Positions 1 through 7,394 of a stretch of DNA of 64,000 bases are shown piece after piece. Made by a program: the position numbers and the translations under genes. Below the pieces are notes generated by a model, which saw only the letters and a list, made by a program, of their open reading frames with translations, was not told the origin of the DNA and did no database searches. Positions within the stretch are counted from its first letter, which is position 1. Each line of letters starts with the position of its first letter. Source of the stretch: Bacillota bacterium (GTDB lineage Bacteria; Bacillota; Clostridia; Oscillospirales; Oscillospiraceae); the NCBI GenBank assembly GCA_023386265.1, contig JAEWKA010000004.1, positions 124,001 to 188,000 on the forward strand, written 5' to 3'.

Positions 1-24
1 CTAAAAAATAGCTGTCGCAATGAA

Positions 25-71
25 TAAAAAAAGGACCCGGCAGTGGCAAGTAAAGCCTCTGCACGAGTCCT
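25..71 (-). terminator. Intrinsic terminator of the symporter gene
   Basis: Read on the minus strand, an imperfect hairpin (AGGAC...GTCCT ends, with an inner GCAG...CTGC pair) is followed by seven T. It lies just beyond the stop codon of the symporter gene. Confidence 0.8.
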
Positions 72-92
72 ATCAATATTGTGCTTTTGTTA

Positions 93-1628
93 TTAGCCGA
101 GATCGTGTTTTGCTGTAACAACTACCCGTGTATCGTAGCAGGCAAAGGCGTCGTCAACCAGCTTCTGATCGGGAGCCTTGGTGAGCAGAGAAACTACAGG
201 CACGATTATAAAGCCTGCGAGCATTGCGAATGCACCGCAATTGATAGGGGAGGCGAGAAGCGTCGGGAATTGGGGACGGAAGAAAAGGTTCAGTATCATG
301 AGTATTGAACCGAAGCCAAAGCTCGTGAACACGGCCACCTTTGTGGTTTTTTTCCAGTAGAGGCTGAACAGGAACGGAGCGAGGAAGGATCCGGCGAGTG
401 CGCCCCAGGAGATGCCCATAAGCTGTGCGATGAATGTGATGTTTGCCTTGTACTGGAAAACCGCGATTATAACTGAGATAAGTATAAAGACAACGATAAG
501 AAGTCTAATTGATAGAAGCTGCTTTTTTTCCTTCATGTTACTTGCAAATAGTGGTTTGATAAAATCGAGAGTGAGCGTGGAGGAGGAAGCCATGACGAGA
601 GAAGAAAGAGTCGACATCGAGGCGGAAAGCACGAGGATGACAATAAGTCCTATTAGGATAGGGGAGAAGTTAGACATCATGGTCGGGATAATGGAGTCAA
701 AACCGCTGGCCTTTACAATATCGCCGGTTGTAAATATCCGTCCGAAGCCCCCGACAAAGTAGCAGCCACCGGCAATAATGATTGCAAAGACAGTCGAGAT
801 GATGGCGCCTTTTTTAATGTCGTTTTCACTCTTGATTGAATAGAACTTCTGAACCATTTGCGGAAGCCCCCACGTGCCCAGCGAGGTGAGGATTATGACA
901 CCGAGCAGATTCAGCGGATCGGGTCCGAAGAAGGAGGCGAAGGTACCGGGATTTGACGACACAGCTTCGTCTGAAACCTTTGAAAGCGCAGTGAGTGAGC
1001 TGAGGAAGCCGCCGTTGGTTTTTAGGACCGCAAAAATAACGGCGATTATTCCGCCGATCATTATGATGCCCTGTATGAAGTCGTTGATTGCGGTTGCCAT
1101 GTAGCCTCCTGCTATGACATAAATGCCCGTCAGAACCGCCATGATAATTATGCAAACAGTGTAATCGATTCCGAATGCCATTCCGAAAAGACGGGAAAGA
1201 CCATTGTACAATGAAGCTGTGTACGGAATCAGGAAGATGAAGACGATAAGCGAAGCAACAACTTTGAGTGTTGTGTTGTTAAACCGTGCTCCGAAGAATT
1301 CGGGCATTGTTGCGCTGTTGAAGTGGTGGGTCATCAGACGTGTTCTTCTACCCAGAACGACCCATGCCAGAAGACTGCCAAGGAGCGCGTTGCCGATGCC
1401 GATCCAGGTTGAGGAAATTCCGAATTTCCAGCCGAACTGTCCGGCGTATCCGACAAAGATGACCGCGGAGAAATAGGTTGTGCCATAGGCAAAGGCAGTG
1501 AGCCAGGGACCGACAGAACGTCCTCCGAGAACGAAGCCGTTAACATCCGTCGCGTGACGGCGGCAATAGAAGCCGACACCTATCATGATAGCGAAGAATA
1601 CGACGAGCATGATGATTTTGATTGTCAT
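93..1628 (-). CDS. Sodium:solute symporter (SSS family), predicted tyrosine-regulated
   Basis: A hydrophobic protein of about 511 residues with roughly 13 membrane helices and the look of the sodium/solute symporter family (PutP/PanF relatives), which import amino acids, vitamins or organic acids with Na+. The conserved GGRSVGPWLTAFAYG region after helix 1 fits that family. An ATG at 1658 also opens the frame, but it sits against the terminator T-tract with no ribosome site. The ATG at 1628 has AGAAAGGA nine bases upstream and is chosen. The gene is preceded by a T-box leader with a TAC specifier, so expression should rise when tRNA-Tyr is uncharged. I infer an aromatic amino acid, probably tyrosine, as substrate; the family alone does not show this. 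Confidence 0.85.
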   Translation of the reverse strand: MTIKIIMLVVFFAIMIGVGFYCRRHATDVNGFVLGGRSVGPWLTAFAYGTTYFSAVIFVGYAGQFGWKFGISSTWIGIGNALLGSLLAWVVLGRRTRLMTHHFNSATMPEFFGARFNNTTLKVVASLIVFIFLIPYTASLYNGLSRLFGMAFGIDYTVCIIIMAVLTGIYVIAGGYMATAINDFIQGIIMIGGIIAVIFAVLKTNGGFLSSLTALSKVSDEAVSSNPGTFASFFGPDPLNLLGVIILTSLGTWGLPQMVQKFYSIKSENDIKKGAIISTVFAIIIAGGCYFVGGFGRIFTTGDIVKASGFDSIIPTMMSNFSPILIGLIVILVLSASMSTLSSLVMASSSTLTLDFIKPLFASNMKEKKQLLSIRLLIVVFILISVIIAVFQYKANITFIAQLMGISWGALAGSFLAPFLFSLYWKKTTKVAVFTSFGFGSILMILNLFFRPQFPTLLASPINCGAFAMLAGFIIVPVVSLLTKAPDQKLVDDAFACYDTRVVVTAKHDLG

Positions 1629-1659
1629 AATACCAAATCCTTTCTCTCTGGAGGACATG

Positions 1660-1696
1660 AAAAAACCGCCCTCCGTAATACGATTACAGAGGGCGG
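1660..1696 (-). terminator. T-box regulated leader terminator
   Basis: On the minus strand the stem CCGCCCTC...GAGGGCGG is extended by GTAAT/ATTAC and followed by six T, directly before the symporter coding region. It is the terminator half of the T-box switch. Confidence 0.9.
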
Positions 1697-1948
1697 ATAA
1701 ATATTAATCCGCGGTACCACCTCAGTTTACCGCTTCCTCACAGAAACGGCCTCGTCGGGTACGGCGCATAACGCGATACCCCCGCGCTGTAACGGGCGTT
1801 CCCGATGCGGTCTACTCGCAGCATAAGCCGCTTTCAGCGCACAGCTCGCAGGATGTATTCAATCAAAAAATTCCTGCTGTCTTGCACCGTCCGACAACTC
1901 TCTGAAGGAAACCTTTTGATTTACTTGTTCCCGGTCATAGCTTTTATT
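1660..1948 (-). promoter_or_regulatory. T-box leader, tyrosine specifier predicted
   Basis: Read on the minus strand this has all main T-box parts. There is an AGTA motif followed by the AGAGAG bulge of Stem I (1903-1898) and a GGTGCAAG distal segment. The specifier region reads GAA-TAC-ATCCTGCGAGC. The conserved T-box TGAGGTGGTACCGCGGA (1724-1708) comes next, then the terminator. The triplet in the specifier position is TAC (1857-1855), a tyrosine codon, placed by comparison with the known glyQS layout. The base after TGG in the T-box bulge is T, which pairs with an A discriminator. The T-box itself is certain; the tyrosine assignment is by hand alignment and less so. Confidence 0.9.
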
Positions 1949-1954
1949 GTGGTA

Positions 1955-1983
1955 ATTGTAACTTACCAAATGCGAAGTGTCAA
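1955..1983 (-). promoter_or_regulatory. Promoter of the T-box leader
   Basis: TTGACA (1983-1978) and TACAAT (1960-1955) on the minus strand, 17 bases apart, a near-consensus sigma-A promoter. It puts transcription start near 1948, just before Stem I. Confidence 0.8.
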
Positions 1984-2070
1984 CAGAAATCAGGGAGGTA
2001 AAAATAAATTTGAGAGTTTAAATAGTTAAAGTGTAATATTCCTGCATTCTAAACGACAATATGCACAAAA

Positions 2071-2646
2071 TCACTCTTCGCGGTATAGCCCGACAAAGAC
2101 CGGCACATACAGTGCAAGGGTCGCCGCCATGGCAAAGCCGCAGAGAAGTATCAGGACGTTGATGATGTTTTCGTTCATATCGGGGAAAAAGATTGGATTC
2201 AGGAACAGGATGAACATGACAACGTAAACAAGTGCCGTGCTGACCTTTCCATACCACTTGGCGCCGTTGAGCTTTTTGCCGTTGTGGTAAAGCATGAAAA
2301 GACCTGCAATGAGCATAAACCCTTCCTTTAGGACATAAAGCATAAGAAGATAGCGCATGTACTGATACTTAACTATGAAGCAAATTATTAAGGCTCCCTG
2401 CGTCAGCTTATCGGCAAAGGGATCGATGAGCTTGCCAAGCTCTGTGACCATGTTGAACTTTCTGGCTATTAGACCATCGAACATGTCCGTTATTGACGAT
2501 ACACCGACTATGACAGCGGGCGCATAGTAATCGGAAACGGTCTTAGCGTTCAGATAAGTGTACATGAAAAAAGGGATAAGCAGGATGCGAAAGTATCCGA
2601 GTATGTTAGGAATTGAGAATATTTCTTTGCATCTGTCAGACGTCAT
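2071..2646 (-). CDS. CDP-alcohol phosphatidyltransferase family membrane protein
   Basis: About 191 residues, mostly membrane helices. It contains the CDP-alcohol phosphotransferase signature as SITDMFDGLIARK followed by GKLIDPFADK, giving the D-x2-D-G-x2-A-R-x8-9-G-x3-D-x3-D metal and CDP-binding pattern. Such enzymes transfer a phosphatidyl or similar group from a CDP-activated donor to an alcohol; phosphatidylglycerophosphate synthase is the best-known type of this size. The start at 2646 has AGGTGG four bases before it, while the upstream ATG at 2673 has none. It is the third gene of an apparent mtnA-deoD operon, 34 bases after deoD, an unusual context for a housekeeping pgsA. The acceptor alcohol cannot be read from sequence. 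Confidence 0.8.
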   Translation of the reverse strand: MTSDRCKEIFSIPNILGYFRILLIPFFMYTYLNAKTVSDYYAPAVIVGVSSITDMFDGLIARKFNMVTELGKLIDPFADKLTQGALIICFIVKYQYMRYLLMLYVLKEGFMLIAGLFMLYHNGKKLNGAKWYGKVSTALVYVVMFILFLNPIFFPDMNENIINVLILLCGFAMAATLALYVPVFVGLYREE

Positions 2647-2680
2647 AAATCCACCTATTCCGAAAAATATCAACGTTTAA

Positions 2681-3403
2681 TCAATCGAGCGATTTCCAAG
2701 CAGTTTCTAGGGCGATTTCCATCATTTCCGTAAAGCTGTCCTGCCGCTCAAGAGCAGTGAGACCTTCTCCGGTGAAAACAAGGTCGGAGATTGTAAGAAT
2801 ACTCAGAGCCTTTTTTCCGGCTTTCGCGGCTGTCAGATAAAGTCCGGCCGTTTCCATTTCAACAGCAAGAATGCCCATCTCAAGATATTTCTTTGCGGAG
2901 TTGGGGTTTGCGTCATAGAACTGATCTGCAGTGAAAACGGAACCTACGACCGCGTGCGCGCCGATTCGCTCTGCAGCGTCAGCGGCGTATTTCAAAAGCT
3001 CATAGCTTGCAAGAGGCGCAAGCGTTCCCGGGAAGCAATATTGATTAGCATAGGCACTGTTTGTGGACGCGCCCATCGCGATAACGACGTCGCGTAGCTT
3101 AATATGGTCTGCAATGCCTCCCGCGCTGCCGATTCTGATAATGCTGTCAACATCAAAGTAATTGTAAAGCTCAAAAGCATATAGCCCTATGGATGGAATA
3201 CCCATACCGCTGCCCATTACAGAAATGCGCTTTCCCTTATAGGTTCCCGTATAGCCGAACATATTGCGAACTGTGTTGAAGCACATGATGTCTTCAAGGT
3301 AATGCTCCGCAACATATTTAGCGCGAAGGGGATCCCCGGGCATTAGGACGACCTTGGCGATGTCTCCTTTGCTTGCTTCGTTACAGGCAGAAGGTACTAT
3401 CAT
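2681..3403 (-). CDS. deoD: Purine nucleoside phosphorylase, DeoD type
   Basis: 240 residues, the usual size of hexameric DeoD phosphorylases, which split purine (deoxy)nucleosides with phosphate into base and (deoxy)ribose-1-phosphate in the cytosol. Visible family marks are MPGDPLRAKYVAE near the N-terminus, GMGIPSIGLYAFELY, the phosphate-site RIGSAGGI, the substrate-site VEMETAGLY and the catalytic-region ISD near residue 205. AGGAGA stands upstream of the ATG. It follows mtnA by only 14 bases, so the two should be cotranscribed. The context suggests feeding of a pentose-1-phosphate to the isomerase, or salvage of methylthio- or deoxyadenosine. Confidence 0.92.
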   Translation of the reverse strand: MIVPSACNEASKGDIAKVVLMPGDPLRAKYVAEHYLEDIMCFNTVRNMFGYTGTYKGKRISVMGSGMGIPSIGLYAFELYNYFDVDSIIRIGSAGGIADHIKLRDVVIAMGASTNSAYANQYCFPGTLAPLASYELLKYAADAAERIGAHAVVGSVFTADQFYDANPNSAKKYLEMGILAVEMETAGLYLTAAKAGKKALSILTISDLVFTGEGLTALERQDSFTEMMEIALETAWKSLD

Positions 3404-3417
3404 CTTTTTTTCTCCTA

Positions 3418-4458
3418 TTATTTAAAAAGTGCTGCAAGGCTTTCTGAATAAGGCGGTCTGCAAATGCCTTTCTGGGTAACAATACCGGCAATCAGTTCGT
3501 GGTCAGTTACATCGAAGGCGGGATTAAAGCATTTAACGCCCGGCAGAGCCATCGGCTTTGCATAGAACATGGTTTTTATTTCTTCGGGGTCGCGCTGTTC
3601 GATTTCAATATCAGCGCCTGTTTTGCAGTTAAGGTCTATTGTGGAGGTCGGACCAAGAACATAGAGAGGGATGCCGTAGTGCTTTGCAAGCACGGCAACG
3701 CCGCAGGTACCGATTTTATTTGCCGTATCTCCGTTTGCCGCAACGCGGTCACAGCCGACGAAGCAAGCCTGCACCCAACCGTTTTTCATGACGGTGTTTG
3801 CCATATTGTCGCAGATCAATGTGACGTCAACGCCAGCCTTGTACAGCTCATAGGATGTTAGCCTTGCGCCCTGCAGGAGAGGTCTTGTCTCATCCGCAAA
3901 GACGTGAAACTTCATGCCGCGCTCAGTACCGAGAAGTATGGGGCCAAGCGCCGTTCCATAGCGAGAGGTCGCGAGGGGCCCTGCGTTGCAGTGGGTCAGG
4001 ATACCGTCGCCGTCATTAACGAGAGTAAGACCGAACTCCGAAATCCTCCGGCACATATCAATATCTTCATTATGAATAGCTCTAGCTTCGGCGAGGAGAA
4101 GACTGCGGATTTCATCAACCGGCAAAGAGGACTTTCTCTTTGCGAGCGCAACCATGCGTTTTAGCGCCCAGCTCAGGTTAACTGCCGTCGGGCGTGAGGA
4201 ATTGAGATAGTCTGCGTCCTTTTCGAGATGGGAGCAGAACTCAGCGCCACTATCGGCTTCGATTTTGCGTGACAGCGCATATAAACAATAAGCCGCACAG
4301 ATACCGATTGCCGGAGCGCCGCGAACTTTCAGCAGTTTTATAGCATTGAACATTTCTTCCGCTGTCGAGAGGAGTATTTCGCGCTCCTCATTAGGCAGAA
4401 GTGTTTGGTCTAAAATGTATAAAGAGTTTATTTTTTCTTCGAATCTGATGTTGTCCAA
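3418..4458 (-). CDS. mtnA: Methylthioribose-1-phosphate isomerase (MtnA / eIF2B-like)
   Basis: About 346 residues from a TTG start at 4458, which has AGGAAG eight bases upstream; upstream in-frame ATGs lack a ribosome site. MtnA isomerises 5-methylthioribose-1-phosphate to the ribulose form in methionine salvage. Relatives act on 5-deoxyribose-1-phosphate or ribose-1,5-bisphosphate. Family marks are RGAPAIG, the catalytic cysteine in GDGILTHCNAG, and the catalytic aspartate region VGCDRVAANGDTANKIGT. No mtnK, mtnBCD or aldolase is nearby. Instead it is followed directly by deoD, whose product is a pentose-1-phosphate, so the true substrate in this organism is open. Confidence 0.88.
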   Translation of the reverse strand: MDNIRFEEKINSLYILDQTLLPNEEREILLSTAEEMFNAIKLLKVRGAPAIGICAAYCLYALSRKIEADSGAEFCSHLEKDADYLNSSRPTAVNLSWALKRMVALAKRKSSLPVDEIRSLLLAEARAIHNEDIDMCRRISEFGLTLVNDGDGILTHCNAGPLATSRYGTALGPILLGTERGMKFHVFADETRPLLQGARLTSYELYKAGVDVTLICDNMANTVMKNGWVQACFVGCDRVAANGDTANKIGTCGVAVLAKHYGIPLYVLGPTSTIDLNCKTGADIEIEQRDPEEIKTMFYAKPMALPGVKCFNPAFDVTDHELIAGIVTQKGICRPPYSESLAALFK

Positions 4459-4585
4459 GAGTTTCACTTCCTGTTTCTTTTTTAAAAAATTATATAACGA
4501 AATGCACATCAAATCAACATAAAAAGCATCCGGAGAAAAATTAGGAGTGGAATAATCTCATTACGCAGGGAAAATATCTGATTTT

Positions 4586-4615
4586 AGTATACCATTTACA
4601 ATTAGGTATGGCTAA
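4586..4615 (-). promoter_or_regulatory. Possible promoter of mtnA-deoD operon
   Basis: Minus-strand TTAGCC (4615-4610), an 18-base gap and TATACT (4591-4586). The -10 is good, the -35 weak. The 320-base gap between mtnA and the next gene otherwise holds only AT-rich DNA with another candidate -35 (TTGACA at 4657-4662) on the plus strand for the repeat protein. Confidence 0.45.
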
Positions 4616-4778
4616 CTTTGTCGAAGTAGTCAATTTTATCACTAATTATGAAAAACTTGACATTTATTGCTTGCGCTTTGAATATGTTTCATATATACTA
4701 ATCGAGTATTATATTGGAGAATATATGTAACGGAGAAAGTATTACCCAGCAGTAAAATTATTTTTGGGAGGATGAAAA

Positions 4779-6389
4779 ATGAAGGGGCAGAAATTGCTTA
4801 AAGTGATTAGCATACTTATGATTCTTGTGAGTCTGTGTGCTATTACTGCGGGAGCTTTTGGAATTCTCGATGTCAACGATCAGAAGACCATTAAAACCGA
4901 AGAAGGCAGAGTAGCAAAAGAAAATCTTGACAAGCTCGAAGCGGGCGTAGCAACACTTGAATCAAACCGCGCAGCCTATGAAGAGGGCAAAGCAACATAC
5001 GATGCAGGTATAGCTAAGCTTGAGGAAAGCAATGCAGCTTACAAAGCAGGCAAAGAAACTTTGGAAGCGAACAAGGCAACATATGAAGCTGGAAAAGCTC
5101 AGCTTGAAGCTAACAAAGCGGCATATGAAGAAGGAAAAGTTAAACTTGAAGCTAATAAAGCAACATATGAAGCTGGTAAGCCACAGTACGAAGCCGGACT
5201 TGCTCAGTACAAGGCAGGTCTCGCCGAGTACAATTCCAAGAAAGCACAGTATGATGCAGGTGTGGCTGAGTATAACACAAAGAAGGCTGCCTACGAAGCA
5301 GGCTTAGTGGCTCTTTCCGAAAAGACTGCTGCTTATGAAGCCGGTAAAGCAACTCTTGCAGCAAACAAAGCTACATACGAAGAAGGTAAGTTAGCATACG
5401 ACAACGGAGTCGCTGCACTCAAAGCTAATAAAGATCCCTTTGACGCGAAAGTAGCTGCGTTCGAGGCTCTTGTAAAATCCGGCGGAATTACAGACCAGAT
5501 TCAGATTTCTTTGACCCGTCAAGAGTTCGCGAAGTATGAGGCACTGTTTGCTAGCAAGCAGGCTCAGCTTGATGCTGGAAAAGCAAAGCTTGCCGAGTAT
5601 GAAGCAGGTCTGGCACAGGTCGCAGCTTATGAAGCGGCGAAGTCTCAGCTCGACGCTGCTCCTGCCCAGCTCGCTGCCGGCAAGGCAACTCTGGACGGTT
5701 ATGCTGCGCAGCTCGCAGCCGGTAAAGCCACTTTAGATGCAGCAGAGAAACAGCTCGCTGCAGCAAAAGCAAAGCTTGGTGAGTATGAAGCCGGTCTGGC
5801 GAAAATTGCAGAATACGAAGCAGGACAGGCAAAAATAGCAGAGTACGAAGCAGGTATGGCAAAAGTAGCAGAGTTTGAAGCAGGCGAAACGCAGCTTGCT
5901 GAAGGCAAAGCAAAGCTTGCTGAGTTCGAAGCAGGCGAAGCTCAGGTTGAAGCAGGTTATGCAACACTTCTCGAAAATCCTGACATCAAGGCAAAAGTTG
6001 ACGCAGGTATGGAGAAAATAGCTGCAGGCAGAGAAGTATTGGCTGAATCGACTGTTGAGACAACCAACCTCCTGATGACCAGACTTTACATCTATCTTGC
6101 TATAGTTCTTTCTGCAATCCTTGGCTTGATAGCTTCTATCCTTGGCTTTGGCGCAGCAAAGATGCCCAGTATTGGCAAGATCAAGGGCGGAATCCTCCTT
6201 GGATTTGCTACTGTTCTCGTTTCAATTGCAGCTTGTGTTTACGGTTTCCTCAACACGTTCTTCAAGCTGTTTGACGAAATTACATTCCAGTCGGCAGCAG
6301 CTGCTGGAGTTGTAGTGTTCGCACTTCTCTTTGTGTTTGCGATTCTCCGTTATAAGAACGCTCTTGTCGCTCTTATGACAGCTGAATAA
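4779..6389 (+). CDS. Membrane-anchored heptad-repeat (coiled-coil) protein
   Basis: 536 residues with no recognised enzyme domain. One membrane helix or signal anchor covers residues 7-30. From about 45 to 430 the chain consists of seven-residue units of the type YEAGKAT / LEANKAA / YEEGKVK. There are roughly forty, in two blocks separated by a non-repeat stretch near residues 220-265 (GGITDQIQISLTRQEF). Three membrane helices follow at about 440-535. Tyr or Leu at heptad position 1 and Ala/Gly at 4-6 imply a long, Ala/Gly-rich helical rod outside the membrane. The pattern recalls the glycine-containing heptads of YhgE/Pip-type proteins, but no Pip domain was recognised. GGGAGG precedes the ATG. 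The gene is monocistronic, with two terminators after it. Confidence 0.85.
   Translation: MKGQKLLKVISILMILVSLCAITAGAFGILDVNDQKTIKTEEGRVAKENLDKLEAGVATLESNRAAYEEGKATYDAGIAKLEESNAAYKAGKETLEANKATYEAGKAQLEANKAAYEEGKVKLEANKATYEAGKPQYEAGLAQYKAGLAEYNSKKAQYDAGVAEYNTKKAAYEAGLVALSEKTAAYEAGKATLAANKATYEEGKLAYDNGVAALKANKDPFDAKVAAFEALVKSGGITDQIQISLTRQEFAKYEALFASKQAQLDAGKAKLAEYEAGLAQVAAYEAAKSQLDAAPAQLAAGKATLDGYAAQLAAGKATLDAAEKQLAAAKAKLGEYEAGLAKIAEYEAGQAKIAEYEAGMAKVAEFEAGETQLAEGKAKLAEFEAGEAQVEAGYATLLENPDIKAKVDAGMEKIAAGREVLAESTVETTNLLMTRLYIYLAIVLSAILGLIASILGFGAAKMPSIGKIKGGILLGFATVLVSIAACVYGFLNTFFKLFDEITFQSAAAAGVVVFALLFVFAILRYKNALVALMTAE
4933..6040 (+). repeat. Coding heptad (21-base) repeats
   Basis: About forty diverged 21-base units encoding [YL]-E-A-G-K-A-x type heptads. 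Recurrent words include GAAGCAGG, GCAAAGCTTG and TATGAAGC. Unit sequences vary at the third codon position, so these are old protein repeats, not recent DNA slippage. Confidence 0.85.
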
Positions 6390-6411
6390 ACACAACTTTC
6401 AACTAAATAAA

Positions 6412-6441
6412 ATACGGGCTTCAGTGAAGCTCGTATTTTTT
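6412..6441 (+). terminator. Terminator of the heptad-repeat gene
   Basis: ATACGGGCTT...AAGCTCGTAT hairpin followed by a run of T, 22 bases after the stop codon. Confidence 0.8.
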
Positions 6442-6475
6442 ATGCCTGCAGGTAAAACGCAACGCTATTGCAAAA

Positions 6476-6524
6476 CAAAGCAGCGGGGCTTTCGGATTAT
6501 CCGAAAGCCCCGCTGCTTTGTTTT
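6476..6524 (+). terminator. Strong bidirectional hairpin terminator
   Basis: A perfect 20-21 bp stem starting CAAAGCAGCGGGGC, loop of about three bases, then TTTT. It lies between converging genes and can serve the minus-strand trkA remnant too. Confidence 0.8.
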
Positions 6525-6539
6525 AGAAATTACAAAAGT

Positions 6540-7143
6540 CTATTTTATTGGAGCCAGCAAATCCGCAAGCGCTTTAACCTGTGAAACATGTGAAACCGCA
6601 AGTGTCTCGTCGTTTGCCGCGTGCACTGTATCTCCACGGGGGATAACTAAATCAAAGTGTCTTATAACTGCAAAAATAACGCATTCGACGGGCAGGTTGA
6701 GATCGCGAAGCGACTTACCGACGACAGCGGACTTGGGATGTACCTTCTCCTGTACGAGGGTGTGCTTTCCCTTGTTGAGTTTCATAATCGTCATCATGTC
6801 GCCCAGAGACATTTCCTCAGCAACAAGATGCGCCATGAGATCACCCTCATTTAGTCCGACATCCACGCCCATTTCGGGTGTATAGACCCAACTGTTTTTC
6901 GGATTGTTGACACGCGCGATTACACGCGGCAAGCCGAACTCGAATTTTGCAAGTGTGGATATTACCAAATTTTTATCGTCCTTTGCCGTAACCGCCACAA
7001 CTACGTCTGCCTTTGCAATTCCGGCTTTCTCAAAAATGACGGGATCTGTGAAACCGCCCGCGACGAATGTGCCTTCTGGCATTTCATTTTTTTAGAAGCG
7101 AGAGCTACTTTGCACGTTCTTCAACAACGGTTATCTTGTAACC
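6540..7143 (-). pseudogene. TrkA-type K+ uptake regulator remnant
   Basis: The open part (180 codons from an ATG at 7082) matches the second half of a TrkA/KTN NAD-binding domain (TFVAGGFTDPVIFEKAGI, DVVVAVTAKDDKNL, PRVIARVNNPKN) plus an RCK_C domain (residues about 105-180). Intact TrkA/KtrA proteins of this type have some 220 residues and begin with the GxGxxG nucleotide loop, which is absent. Upstream in another frame the next TrkA element, GYKITVVEERAK, can be read up to a stop. A further segment LASKKMK needs a second frame change to join MPEG. So the N-terminus is gone and the join contains at least two frame breaks. Probably a decayed gene; sequencing error could explain the shifts but not the missing N-terminus. 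Confidence 0.75.
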
Positions 7144-7246
7144 CGGAAGTAGTGATGCTCATTGCGGAGTAAACTTCGCTGACAGGAAGTGAATGAATGG
7201 TTTTGCCAATGCCATCGTTACTGTTTTGTTTGTCTAATTCGTCCAT
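7121..7246 (-). pseudogene. Remnant of a cation P-type ATPase N-terminus
   Basis: A 41-codon frame opening at an ATG (7246) with AAAGG just before it. It reads MDELDKQ...IHSLPVSEVYSAMSITTSGL and then runs out of homology into the trkA remnant and a stop. The part IHSLPVSEVYSAMSITTSGL resembles the cation-ATPase N-terminal domain that starts E1-E2 ATPases (pattern H-x-L-x3-E-V-x3-L-x-T-x3-G-L). The remaining several hundred residues are missing. It looks like one edge of a deletion that fused an ATPase start to the middle of trkA. The homology is short. Confidence 0.55.
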
Positions 7247-7328
7247 GACCTTTTATCTCTTTCCACAGAATGAAAAATAATATGCTGTTGTAAAAATACC
7301 TGAGTGCAAGCAATAGTATGGACGTATA

Positions 7329-7374
7329 GAAAAAGAGGAGCAACTGCACAAAAAAGATGCAGGAGCTCCTCTTA
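7329..7374 (-). terminator. Terminator of the secDF operon
   Basis: On the minus strand AGAGGAG...CTCCTCT with an inner CTGCA/TGCAG pair, then TTTTTC, 20 bases beyond the secF stop. Confidence 0.8.
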
Positions 7375-7394
7375 ATACAATTCAGACCCTAGGG

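Noticed and set aside
5551..5967. Antisense open frames of 138 and 69 codons across the heptad-repeat gene
   Set aside because: They arise from the repeat composition, have leucine/glutamine-rich low-complexity products and no ribosome sites.
4933..6040. Regular 21-base periodicity that could be taken for a CRISPR or tandem DNA array
   Set aside because: It lies inside one long open frame, units keep heptad protein sense with third-position changes, and there are no unique spacers.
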